Source: DASWOJ01 sp036398775 (GTDB lineage: Bacteria; Pseudomonadota; Alphaproteobacteria; Acetobacterales; Acetobacteraceae). From it: DNA of 12,543 nt. Under the pieces are notes generated by a model. The model saw only the letters and a program-made list of their open reading frames with translations, did not search any database and was not told the origin of the DNA. Shown piece after piece: positions 1-6,926 of the stretch (positions within the stretch are counted from its first letter, which is position 1; every line of letters starts with the position of its first letter). Made by a program: the position numbers and the translations under genes. Where the stretch lies: positions 1 to 12,543 of the forward strand of contig DASWOJ010000471.1 of assembly GCA_036398775.1 (NCBI GenBank), read 5' to 3'.

Positions 1-170
1 GCAACATACTACGGCTGGCTGCCCTGCTTCCGTGGTCCGAGGTCAACCAAGCCTGGCCCGATACCGCCCTGTTGTTGCTGGATACCTGCGGCGTGAAGTT
101 CCGGCCACGGCAGGCGACGCGGCCGGGTGGCCGCCTTGTAACACGTTGTCTTCCTAGAACAGGGGCATAA
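1..170 (+). CDS. Possible 3' end of a truncated gene of unknown function
   Basis: An open frame enters from the left edge (first full codon at 3) and ends at TAA 168-170, giving about 55 residues with no start codon inside the window. The piece contains a hydrophobic stretch (LALLP, then TALLLLD) followed by an Arg/Pro-rich tail. Codons are mostly G/C-ending up to about base 135 and then less so. No motif is recognisable and no family can be named. The same frame continues as the acyltransferase two codons after the TAA, so the TAA separates the two. It could also be non-coding upstream DNA; with only 55 codons the case for coding is weak. Confidence 0.3.
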   Translation, partial: NILRLAALLPWSEVNQAWPDTALLLLDTCGVKFRPRQATRPGGRLVTRCLPRTGA

Positions 171-176
171 ACCTTC

Positions 177-1292
177 GTGCTTGGACCAAACAGCGTCGCC
201 TTGCTAGATTTACTGCGAGCACTAGCCGCCAACCTCGTGTTGTTTGAACACGCGGCAGACATACTCGGTATTCCCAATAGGGTTCCTACGGGGTTAATTG
301 GCGTCAGCATCTTCTTCATTTTGTCCGGGTTCCTGATCCTGCAATCCAGCCTTTCCCGCATCGGGCGGCCTGGACCATACTTCATGCCCTACATGATTGA
401 CCGGTTTGCGCGGGTCTTTACAGCTTACATCCCTGTGCTTGCCTTGGTTGCTGCCGTGAATAGTATGATTGACCTCGGCTTGTGGGGCCAATCAGGCGCT
501 TCTACCGGGCTGGTTGCGTTTCTGGGCAACCTGTTGCTATTGCAAAATTATCCGGCGTTCCAGGCGCTGCACCGGTTTGTGACCGACGCGTTCTACATAC
601 GGCCTTACAACACCGCTGAGCCGTTCTGGACCATTCCCATTGAATTTTGGATTTATGTCGTATTCGGCTTGTATCTCTTTGGGCTGGTGATGCGGGAGCG
701 GATCGGGCTGCTGTTGTCCATTATCTTGGCACTAGTGGCGGTGCCGGTTGTGATCTGGAATGCAGCGGCAGGCGGCGGCAACGGCCTATCGCTCGTATGG
801 TTAGCCGGGGCTGTTGCAGCCTACGTGTGGGCCGGGCCGTGGCATCGTAGTCCGCATAAGCTGCAGATTGGTGCCACCGTATTAGTGACTGCATTGACCT
901 GCCTCCTGGGACGGGGTTTCAAGATTGATTGGAATTTCCAGGACCTGGGCATGGCTCTATGCGTGACGCTGGCCGTCCTCGGAGGCATCTCGGTCACGGA
1001 TGGAATGCGTCCGTTGCCCCAGATGCTACGCAGTGCCTGCACGCTCGTGGCGTCATACAGCTATAGTCTGTATCTCGTTCACAATACGGTGCTGGTCGTT
1101 GCTCGCCACCTTCTGCCAAATCTACCCCGCACGACGGTGTTCCTGGCAGCCCTGGCAGCCTCTCACGTTGTTGCGTTCTTGGTTTATGTTCTGTTCGAGA
1201 GGCACTATCGCCATGTCGGTGCGTGGCTGAAGCAGAAGGCGGGACTCCGCAAAGGGACCGAACTGGCAACGGACAAGGCCGTGCGCCTGTAA
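177..1292 (+). CDS. Acyltransferase-3 (OafA/YrhL-like) membrane O-acyltransferase
   Basis: This is a multi-pass inner-membrane protein of 371 residues that by family transfers an acyl group, usually acetyl, to a sugar of a surface polysaccharide, lipopolysaccharide or exported glycan. Family landmarks seen: an N-terminal LDLLRALA...H segment (about residues 10-26) with the conserved His; GVSIFFILSGFLI (about 42-54); an Arg-rich loop DRFAR after it; FWTIPIEFWIYVVFG (about 150-164), matching the family's W-(S/T)-hydrophobic-x-E-x3-Y block; and SYSLYLVH near residue 300. There are roughly ten hydrophobic segments. The start is GTG 177, because an in-frame TAA lies at 168-170 and AGGGG at 161-165 gives a plausible ribosome site. 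The gene has many A/T-ending codons (TTA, CTA, ATA) and lower G+C than the genes that follow, suggesting transfer. It stands alone here, convergent with the ddp operon. The acceptor sugar cannot be told from sequence. Confidence 0.88.
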   Translation: MLGPNSVALLDLLRALAANLVLFEHAADILGIPNRVPTGLIGVSIFFILSGFLILQSSLSRIGRPGPYFMPYMIDRFARVFTAYIPVLALVAAVNSMIDLGLWGQSGASTGLVAFLGNLLLLQNYPAFQALHRFVTDAFYIRPYNTAEPFWTIPIEFWIYVVFGLYLFGLVMRERIGLLLSIILALVAVPVVIWNAAAGGGNGLSLVWLAGAVAAYVWAGPWHRSPHKLQIGATVLVTALTCLLGRGFKIDWNFQDLGMALCVTLAVLGGISVTDGMRPLPQMLRSACTLVASYSYSLYLVHNTVLVVARHLLPNLPRTTVFLAALAASHVVAFLVYVLFERHYRHVGAWLKQKAGLRKGTELATDKAVRL

Positions 1293-1410
1293 CCCGATGG
1301 GCAGGCTGTCCCTGCACCGCCTGGGACCGGTTCATTGAGACGCCAGACCGCATCCGGCCCATTGCATCCGCGCCCTGGGGCAAAATGGTCAAGGCGCGCG
1401 GCGGCCTGCA
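1293..1410. other. Convergent intergenic gap
   Basis: This 118-base gap separates two convergent genes, the acyltransferase (plus) and ddpF (minus). It contains only a weak 5-bp hairpin, GCAGG/CCTGC at 1301-1315 with a 5-base loop, just after the acyltransferase stop. There is no T-run, so a rho-independent terminator cannot be claimed. The junction also marks the change from lower to higher G+C. Confidence 0.5.
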
Positions 1411-2172
1411 TCACTCCTCCAACTGGCCCGCCAGCGCACGGTCATACCCTTGGCTCGCCGCCAGCAGTTCCTGCGTGTAAGGGGCATGCGCCGCGCCGGC
1501 GTCGAGTTGCGCCGCCGACAGCTCCTCGACGATCCGGCCGCGGTTCATCACCGCGATCCGGCTGCACATGTGCGATACGACGGCAAGGTCGTGGCTGACC
1601 AGGATGCAGGTCAGGCCGCCGCCCCGGCGGATGTCGTGCAGCAGGTTCAGGATCTCCGCTTGCACTGACACGTCCAGGGCCGAGGTCGGCTCGTCGAGGA
1701 GCAGCACCTTGGGCTGCAGGATCAGCGCGCGGGCGATGGACAGCCGCTGCCGCTGGCCGCCGGAAAGCTGGTGCGGGTAGCGGTAGCGGAAGGCCGGGCC
1801 GAGGCCGACCTGGTCCAGCACCGCCGCCACCCTGGCGCCGGCGCCGCCGATGCCGTGGATCGCCAACGGCTCCGTCAGCACGGTGTTGACAGTGTGACGC
1901 GGATGCAGGGAGCCGTAAGGGTCCTGGAACACCATCTGCACTGCGCGGAAGAACGCCCGGCTGCGAATGGGCGCGACGGGCTGGCCGTCAATGGCGACCT
2001 GGCCCTCCCAGGTGCGGTTCAGGCCGCATAGGGCGCGCAGCACCGTGGACTTGCCGCAGCCGGACTCGCCGACCAGGCCGAACATCTCGCCGGCGGCCAC
2101 CCGGAACGACACGCCGTCCACCGCCGGGGCGCCGCCGCCGAAGCGGACGCGCAGGTCGCGGACGGCGATCAA
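1411..2172 (-). CDS. ddpF: D-Ala-D-Ala/peptide ABC transporter ATPase, DdpF (DppF/OppF type)
   Basis: This is the second of two cytoplasmic ATPases that power the dipeptide importer. From the chosen start it has 253 residues and all ABC landmarks: Walker A GESGCGKS at 35-42, Q-loop Gln83, signature LSGGQ at 136-140, Walker B VLLLDE at 156-161, D-loop SALD, and switch His194 in VSHD. It ends with the APYTQELL segment common to peptide/nickel ABC ATPases, but is shorter than many OppF/DppF proteins (about 300 or more). The start is TTG 2172, which overlaps the ddpD stop (TTGA): homology to ABC ATPases begins right there (IAVRDLRVRF), whereas the 43 codons upstream in frame overlap ddpD and read as low-complexity Arg/Pro. 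It is the last gene of the operon. The family call is firm. Substrate specificity is inferred from ddpX and gene order; a general dipeptide transporter is the alternative. Confidence 0.9.
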   Translation of the reverse strand: MIAVRDLRVRFGGGAPAVDGVSFRVAAGEMFGLVGESGCGKSTVLRALCGLNRTWEGQVAIDGQPVAPIRSRAFFRAVQMVFQDPYGSLHPRHTVNTVLTEPLAIHGIGGAGARVAAVLDQVGLGPAFRYRYPHQLSGGQRQRLSIARALILQPKVLLLDEPTSALDVSVQAEILNLLHDIRRGGGLTCILVSHDLAVVSHMCSRIAVMNRGRIVEELSAAQLDAGAAHAPYTQELLAASQGYDRALAGQLEE

Positions 2173-3044
2173 GGCGCCAGCCAGGCGGGGTCGCGCGACA
2201 GCACCGGCAGGCGGGTGCGGCCGTCGCCGGGCCGGGGCAAGGAGGCGAGCAGGCCGCGCGTGTAGGGATGGCTGGCCCGCGCCAGCTCGGACGCCGCACA
2301 TTCCTCGACGATGCGCCCGGCATACATGATGAGCACGCGGTCGCAGAAGGTGGCGACCAGGTTCAGGTCGTGGCTGATGAACATCAGGCCGAGGTTCCGC
2401 TGGCTGACCAGCTCGTCCAGGATCGCCAGCACGCGCAGGCGCACGGTGACGTCGAGGGCGGAGGTCGGCTCGTCGGCAATCAGCAGCGTCGGCTCCGGCA
2501 TCAGCATCATCGCGATCATGATGCGCTGGCCCATGCCGCCGGAGACCTCGTGCGGATACAGGTCGAACACCCGCCGGGGGTCGCGGATGTGGACGGACTC
2601 CAGCATCGCCAGCACACGGTCGCGGTTTTCCGCCCGGCGGCCGCGTCGCTCCGGCGGGATCGCCTCGGCGATCTGGTCGCCGACGCGCATCACCGGGTCG
2701 AGCGCATGGCGGGGGTCCTGCATGATCATGCCGATGCGGCGGCCGCGCACCCGCAGCATCCCGCGTTCGGTGAGGGCCAGCAGGTCGGCATCTCCGTAGC
2801 GGAGCTGCCGGGCCGACACGCGGGCGGCGGGGGGCGTCAGGCGCAGGATGGCGCGTCCGGTCATGGACTTGCCGGAGCCGGACTCGCCGACGATGCCGAC
2901 CTTCTCCCGCCCGATGGTGAACGACACGCCGCGGACGGCCTCGATCACACGCTGCGGGGTGTGGAAGGCGATGCGGAGGCCGTCCACGACGAGCTGCGGG
3001 GCGGTGCCGCCATCCTGATGGCCGGCGCTGTCCGCGACCGTCAT
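2169..3044 (-). CDS. ddpD: D-Ala-D-Ala/peptide ABC transporter ATPase, DdpD (DppD/OppD type)
   Basis: This is the first ATPase of the importer, 291 residues. Motifs: Walker A GESGSGKS at 53-60, Q-loop Gln109 in MIMQDP, signature VSGGM at 167-171 followed by GQRIMIAMMLM (typical of OppD/DppD), Walker B LLIADE at 187-192, SALD, and switch His225 in ISHD. The tail SHPYTRGLLASLPRP is the usual OppD/DppD C-terminal segment. The start is ATG 3044, which overlaps the ddpC stop as ATGA (3041-3044), indicating translational coupling. A longer reading up to 3299 would overlap ddpC by some 255 bases and encodes nothing family-like. It would form a heterodimer with DdpF and sit on the DdpB-DdpC channel. 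The ATPase assignment is certain; the ligand is inferred from context. Confidence 0.92.
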   Translation of the reverse strand: MTVADSAGHQDGGTAPQLVVDGLRIAFHTPQRVIEAVRGVSFTIGREKVGIVGESGSGKSMTGRAILRLTPPAARVSARQLRYGDADLLALTERGMLRVRGRRIGMIMQDPRHALDPVMRVGDQIAEAIPPERRGRRAENRDRVLAMLESVHIRDPRRVFDLYPHEVSGGMGQRIMIAMMLMPEPTLLIADEPTSALDVTVRLRVLAILDELVSQRNLGLMFISHDLNLVATFCDRVLIMYAGRIVEECAASELARASHPYTRGLLASLPRPGDGRTRLPVLSRDPAWLAP

Positions 3045-3985
3045 TGGGAGCGGGGGTCCAGCACGTCGCGCAGGCCGTCGCCCAGCAGGTTGAAGGCGAG
3101 GCTGGTGAGCAGGATGGCGATGCCGGGCACGGTGGACAGCCACCACGCGCCGGTCAGGTGGCTGCGCCCGGCGGACAGCATGGCGCCCCACTCCGGCGCC
3201 GGCGGCTGCGCGCCCAGGCCGAGGAAGCCCAGCCCGGCCGCGGTCAGGATGATTCCCGCCATGTTGAGGGTGATGCGGACGATCACCGAGGGCAGGCACA
3301 TCGGCATGATGTGGCGGGTGATGATGCGCAGCGCCGAACCGCCCTGGATGCGGACGGCGGCGATGTAGTCGGCGTTGCGGACGGTCAGCGTTTCCGCCCG
3401 CGCCAGGCGGGCGATGGGCGGCCAGGCGGTCAGGGAGATGGCGATGATGGCGTTGCGTATGCCGGGACCCAGCGCGGCGACGAAGCCCAGGGCGAGGATC
3501 AGGCTGGGAAACGACAGGAATATGTCGTTGACCCGCATCAGCACGGCGTCCACCCAGCCGCCGAAGTAGCCTGCGGCGGTGCCGACCAGCAGCCCGACCG
3601 GGGCGACGATTGCGGCGACGAGGACCGCGATCATCAGGGTGATCCGGGCGCCGTAGGCCAGACGGGCCAGGATGTCCCGACCGAGATCGTCGGTGCCGAA
3701 GGGGTGCGCGAGGCTGGGCGGGAGCAGGCGGCCGGCCAGGCTCTGCTGGTCGTAGCCCTCCGGCGCGATCACCGGGGCCAGCAGCGCCACTGCGGCCAGG
3801 GCAGCCAGCACGAGGAGGGCGAACATCGCGGTCGGGTTGCCGCGCAGCCGGCGCCAGCCGTAATACAGGCGCTGCAGGCTGGCCTGCCGGGACGAGGTGG
3901 TGACGTCGGCGGTCAGCCAGGCCCGCAGGCCCGGCGCAGATGGGGGCAAGGCGGTCAACCCGTGCTCCGCCTGTTGGTGTTTCAT
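3041..3985 (-). CDS. ddpC: D-Ala-D-Ala/peptide ABC transporter permease, DdpC (DppC type)
   Basis: This is the second membrane channel subunit, 314 residues. A soluble N-terminal stretch of about 50 residues is followed by a first membrane helix at about 53-75. The family block HPFGTDDLGRDIL (94-105) comes next, then further helices with the cytoplasmic EAA loop (about 205-228, DYIAAVRIQGG...RHIMP) that contacts the ATPases, and the typical ending NLLGDGLRDVLDPRSQ. The start is set at ATG 3985 because it overlaps the stop of the 45-codon frame upstream as ATGA (3982-3985), the same junction type used elsewhere in this operon. GGGCGG a few bases upstream is a fair ribosome site. GTG 4027 (14 residues longer) is possible but has no visible ribosome site. 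The permease call is firm; the substrate is inferred. Confidence 0.92.
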   Translation of the reverse strand: MKHQQAEHGLTALPPSAPGLRAWLTADVTTSSRQASLQRLYYGWRRLRGNPTAMFALLVLAALAAVALLAPVIAPEGYDQQSLAGRLLPPSLAHPFGTDDLGRDILARLAYGARITLMIAVLVAAIVAPVGLLVGTAAGYFGGWVDAVLMRVNDIFLSFPSLILALGFVAALGPGIRNAIIAISLTAWPPIARLARAETLTVRNADYIAAVRIQGGSALRIITRHIMPMCLPSVIVRITLNMAGIILTAAGLGFLGLGAQPPAPEWGAMLSAGRSHLTGAWWLSTVPGIAILLTSLAFNLLGDGLRDVLDPRSQ

Positions 3986-4119
3986 CGCGTGCCGCCCGTG
4001 CGGCGCGGCGGTCCAGGGGCGGCGCACACGGCCGCTGGAATGCCGGGCCGCTTCGCTCGCCGCAACGACGCAGGGGCTTGAAGCCGGCCGGAGCGGGTGA
4101 CGCCTGGGATCCGGCTCAT
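3982..4119 (-). CDS. 45-codon mini-ORF bridging ddpB and ddpC (possible translational coupler)
   Basis: Between the two permease genes lies a 45-codon frame starting at ATG 4119, which overlaps the ddpB stop as ATGA (4116-4119). It ends at TGA 3982-3984, which overlaps the ddpC ATG as ATGA (3982-3985). The product would be very basic (nine Arg and one Lys in 45) and Pro/Gly-rich, with no recognisable domain. Both ends share the exact overlap that joins ddpC to ddpD, so translation of this frame would pass ribosomes from ddpB to ddpC without a gap. The peptide itself may have no function. Two ATGA overlaps can arise by chance in high-GC DNA, and an alternative is that the region is only the leader of a longer ddpC. 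Confidence 0.35.
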   Translation of the reverse strand: MSRIPGVTRSGRLQAPASLRRAKRPGIPAAVCAAPGPPRRTGGTR

Positions 4120-5126
4120 CGGGTGCGCGGGTCCAGGACGCGGTAGAGACGGTCCGTCAGCAGGTTCAGGCCGATGAACACCACGCCGACGATCAGCACG
4201 CAGGCCAGCACCGCGTTCATGTCTCCGGCCAGCAGCCCGGCGGTCAGGTAGCGGCCGAAGCCGGGCCAGGCGAACACCGTCTCGGTCAGCACGGCGCCCT
4301 CCAGCAGGAAGGCGTAGGCGAGCGCCACCACGGTCACGAGCTGCACGAGGATGTTGCGGAAGGCGTGGCGGCGGATGACGGCCCAGCGCGACATGCCCTT
4401 GGCGCGGGCGGCGATGATGTATTCCTGGGCCATTTGCTCCAGCATGAAGGAGCGGGTCATGCGGCTGATGTAGGCCATCGAGCCGTAGCCGAGAATGGAG
4501 GCGGGCAGCACGATGTGGCTGACGGCGTTCCAGAACATGTCGAGGTCGCCGTCCCAAAGCGAGTCCACCAGGAGCAGGCCGGTGTGCGGCTCGACGCTGT
4601 CGAGGAACGCCACGTCGAGACGGCCGGGGCCGCCGACCCAGCCGAGGGTGGCGTAGAACAGGATCAGGCCCATCAGGCCGAGCCAGAAGGCCGGGCTTGA
4701 GTAGCCGATCAGGCCGATGACGCGTGCGGTGTGGTCGAACGGCGTGCCGCGATAGACGGCTGCCAGGACTCCGAGCGGCACGCCGATGCCGACGCCGATC
4801 AGGATGGCGAGGCTGGCCAGCTCCAGGGTGGCGGGGAAGGCGCGCGCCAGGTCGTCGGCCACACGGTGGCCGGTGAACAGCGCGTTGCCGAAGTCGCCGG
4901 TCAGCATGTCGCGCAGATACAGCGCGAACTGCACGTATAACGGGCGGTCCAGGCCGAGCTGGTGGTAAACCATGTCATAGGCTGCCTGGTCCGCCTGCTG
5001 GCCGATGATGGCGAGCACGGGATCGGTGGGCAGCATCCGTCCCATGAAGAAGGTCAGGAGCAGCAGTCCGAGCAGCGTGACCAGCACCGACCCGGCCTGG
5101 CGGGCGATGCTTCCGAGCAGGGTCAT
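4116..5126 (-). CDS. ddpB: D-Ala-D-Ala/peptide ABC transporter permease, DdpB (DppB type)
   Basis: This is the first membrane channel subunit, 336 residues, near the usual DppB length. Features: an N-terminal helix (about 10-30) ending in FFMGRMLPTDP, the typical DppB opening; a periplasmic region with LGLDRPLYVQF...GDFG (about 57-80); a helix pair at about 100-125; the EAA loop (about 235-256, EYIIAARAKGMSRWAVIRRHAFRN); LTETVFAWPGFGR (280-292); and the C-terminal RLYRVLDPRTR. The start ATG 5126 lies 7 bases beyond the ddpA stop, so the two are tightly linked. It works with DdpC as the transmembrane pore in the inner membrane. Specificity is inferred from the operon. Confidence 0.93.
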   Translation of the reverse strand: MTLLGSIARQAGSVLVTLLGLLLLTFFMGRMLPTDPVLAIIGQQADQAAYDMVYHQLGLDRPLYVQFALYLRDMLTGDFGNALFTGHRVADDLARAFPATLELASLAILIGVGIGVPLGVLAAVYRGTPFDHTARVIGLIGYSSPAFWLGLMGLILFYATLGWVGGPGRLDVAFLDSVEPHTGLLLVDSLWDGDLDMFWNAVSHIVLPASILGYGSMAYISRMTRSFMLEQMAQEYIIAARAKGMSRWAVIRRHAFRNILVQLVTVVALAYAFLLEGAVLTETVFAWPGFGRYLTAGLLAGDMNAVLACVLIVGVVFIGLNLLTDRLYRVLDPRTR

Positions 5127-5133
5127 GGCGACG

Positions 5134-6741
5134 CTACTTCGTCGCGCTTCCGTAGTTGACGAAGAACGGGGAGATGGCGAAGCCTTTGACCGAGTTGCGG
5201 ACGGCGATGGGCCGGATGTTCTGGTAGATGTAAACCACGGGTCCGTTGTGCATCATGAACTCCTGGATGGAGTGATACATGGCGGTCCGTTTTGCCGGGT
5301 CAGGCTCCATGCGTGCGGCGGCGGCTTGCTCGTTGATGGACAGGTCCTGCCAACCAGTACGCCAGACCGGATACATCGTCAGCTTCGCTTCGGGCCGCTT
5401 GTCGGGGTTCACGGCGTGACGGAACGCCATCGCGTCGGCGTCGGGGTAGTTGGCATACCAGCCGACCAGCTGCAATTCGAACTCGCGGTTGCGGCCGCGG
5501 GTGAAAAGGTTGGCGTCGGCCATCTGCTCCAGTTCGAGGGTTATGCCGATCTTGGCGGCGTTGGACGCGACGTGCTGGGCGATGTTCGGGCTGATGCTGT
5601 TGGCAGATAGGATCAGCTTTTTCGTGAAGCCGTTGGGATAGCCGGCCTCGGTGATAAGCTGCTTGGCTCGGTCGAGGTCGAGCTTGAAGGGCTGCCCGGC
5701 CTCGCGGTCCAGCGCGCCGAACGCCCCGTCCGGTACCAGGCTGGCGCGCGGGATACCTTGGTAGGGCAGGATGCTGCGGGCCAGGCCGTCGTAGTCAATC
5801 AGGTAGCGGAACGCCTCGCGCACCTTGGGGTTGGACAGGATCGGGTCCACGGTGTTGATGGCGATGTAGCTCATGCCCTGCACCAGCGTCTGCTCGATCC
5901 GCACGTCCTTGTTGGCCTCAAGCGCCTTCAGGTCGTCGGTGGTCAGCAGGCGGGCCACGTCTATGTCGCCCTTTTCCAGCAGCAGCCGCTCGGCGCTGGA
6001 CTCTGGGACGTGCCGGATGATGACCCGGCGCATGCCGGGCTTGGTGCCGAAGAAGCTGTCATTGCGCTCCAGCACGATTACGTCGTTCGCGTCCCAGCGG
6101 GATATCCGGTAAGGACCGACGCAGACCGGACCGGTCTTGAAGGCGGCGTTGCCGAAATCGGACTTGCCGTCCACGATCTTCGCGGCCTTGCTGGCGGCCT
6201 CCCGGTCCAAGATGACGGCGACGTTGCTGGCGAAGGCGGCGGATAGGATGAGTTGGGCGGGGTACGGCTTGTCCATCGTCACCACGACCGTGCGGTCGTC
6301 TGCGGCGCGTATCTGCTCGGCAATCCGCTCCTTGGTGAAGCCCCATTGCGTCAGGTTCGCGCTGTTGCCGAACCCCAGCAGGACCGCGCGCTGCATGGAC
6401 CATGCGGCGTCGCCGGCGGTTGCGGGCCGTCCGTCAGGGAATTTCAGGTCAGGCCGAAGCTTGAAGGTCAGGGTCAGGCCGTCTGGGGAGGTGGACCAGC
6501 TTTCGGCCGCGGCGGGAATGATGTGGGAGACGTCCTTGGGGTCGTAGTCCACCAGCGGCGTGCAGACGTTGCCCAGGATGATGTCGTTGCCGTTGACCTC
6601 GCCGATTTGCGCCTGGTCGAGGGTGATAAGCGCGTCCAGGTTCCAGGCCATGACCAGGGCGTCCCGGGGGGTTGCGGCTTGGCTGGGCGCTGCGTGCAGC
6701 AGCAGCGCGAGGAGCAGGGCAGGGCGGAGAGTCGGACGCAT
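5134..6741 (-). CDS. ddpA: Periplasmic D-Ala-D-Ala/peptide-binding protein, DdpA (SBP_bac_5 family)
   Basis: This is a 535-residue extracytoplasmic solute-binding protein that would capture the dipeptide in the periplasm and deliver it to DdpBC. A Sec signal peptide is clear: MRPTLRPALLLALLLHAAPSQA, with likely cleavage after Ala22. Family-5 features follow: LVDYDPKD...AAESWSTSPDGLTLTFKLRPDLKFPDGRPATAGDAAWSMQR (about 63-120), NVKVREAFRYLID-like text (SNPKVREAFRYLIDYDG, about 305-325) and the WYANYPDADAM region in the second lobe. The start ATG 6741 is supported by GAGG about 7 bases upstream and by the signal peptide placing. There is no lipobox Cys, so it is a soluble periplasmic protein as expected in a Gram-negative. 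It lies 185 bases after ddpX, the widest gap in the ddp cluster, so it may have its own promoter. D-Ala-D-Ala is inferred from ddpX and gene order; other di- or oligopeptides are possible. Confidence 0.9.
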   Translation of the reverse strand: MRPTLRPALLLALLLHAAPSQAATPRDALVMAWNLDALITLDQAQIGEVNGNDIILGNVCTPLVDYDPKDVSHIIPAAAESWSTSPDGLTLTFKLRPDLKFPDGRPATAGDAAWSMQRAVLLGFGNSANLTQWGFTKERIAEQIRAADDRTVVVTMDKPYPAQLILSAAFASNVAVILDREAASKAAKIVDGKSDFGNAAFKTGPVCVGPYRISRWDANDVIVLERNDSFFGTKPGMRRVIIRHVPESSAERLLLEKGDIDVARLLTTDDLKALEANKDVRIEQTLVQGMSYIAINTVDPILSNPKVREAFRYLIDYDGLARSILPYQGIPRASLVPDGAFGALDREAGQPFKLDLDRAKQLITEAGYPNGFTKKLILSANSISPNIAQHVASNAAKIGITLELEQMADANLFTRGRNREFELQLVGWYANYPDADAMAFRHAVNPDKRPEAKLTMYPVWRTGWQDLSINEQAAAARMEPDPAKRTAMYHSIQEFMMHNGPVVYIYQNIRPIAVRNSVKGFAISPFFVNYGSATK

Positions 6742-6926
6742 GGCGGCCTCGGTGGGTTAGGTTCTTGGCATCGGCGGTGCAATTGGCGTGCCTGCAAACG
6801 GCGCGGCGTCTAGGTGGGGCGGGCGCCGCACGGCGGCGGTGGTTCTCGGGCGGGGCCTGGCCTTGTCTGCGCCACTGCTGCCGGTTGAGTCCAAGCCGGC
6901 ATCGGACTGCGCCACGCGGCCTCGCC
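6742..6926. other. Gap between ddpX and ddpA
   Basis: This 185-base gap holds no convincing gene. It contains a 9-bp hairpin with a one-base bulge close to the ddpX stop (listed separately). On the minus strand, TTGCAC is followed after 17 bases by TAACCC just ahead of ddpA, which is too poor a -10 match to call a promoter. The long open frames running through it are antisense or out-of-frame readings of high-GC DNA. Confidence 0.5.
6879..6901 (-). terminator. Hairpin after ddpX (possible attenuator or processing site)
   Basis: TGCCGGTTG (6879-6887) pairs with CAA (6892-6894) and CCGGCA (6896-6901), leaving one bulged base and a 4-base loop: nine base pairs in all. It starts about 25 bases downstream of the ddpX stop on the minus strand. 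No T-run follows, so it is not a standard intrinsic terminator. It could reduce read-through into ddpA or protect the upstream mRNA. Confidence 0.3.

Noticed and set aside
2173..2301. Longer ddpF start at 2301
   Set aside because: It would overlap ddpD by over 130 bases and the added residues are Arg/Pro low complexity; ATPase homology begins at TTG 2172.
2862..2888. Met after the Walker A Lys-Ser in DdpD as a possible inactivating change
   Set aside because: The motif needs only GxxxxGK(S/T); OppD/DppD proteins vary at the next position (Ser-Val, Ser-Met), and all other ATPase motifs are intact.
2268..4081. Long plus-strand frames opposite the ddpC and ddpD region (2268-3368 and 3044-4081)
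   Set aside because: They are antisense shadows rich in His/Gln/Arg/Asp with no domains; the minus strand carries conserved ABC transporter genes.
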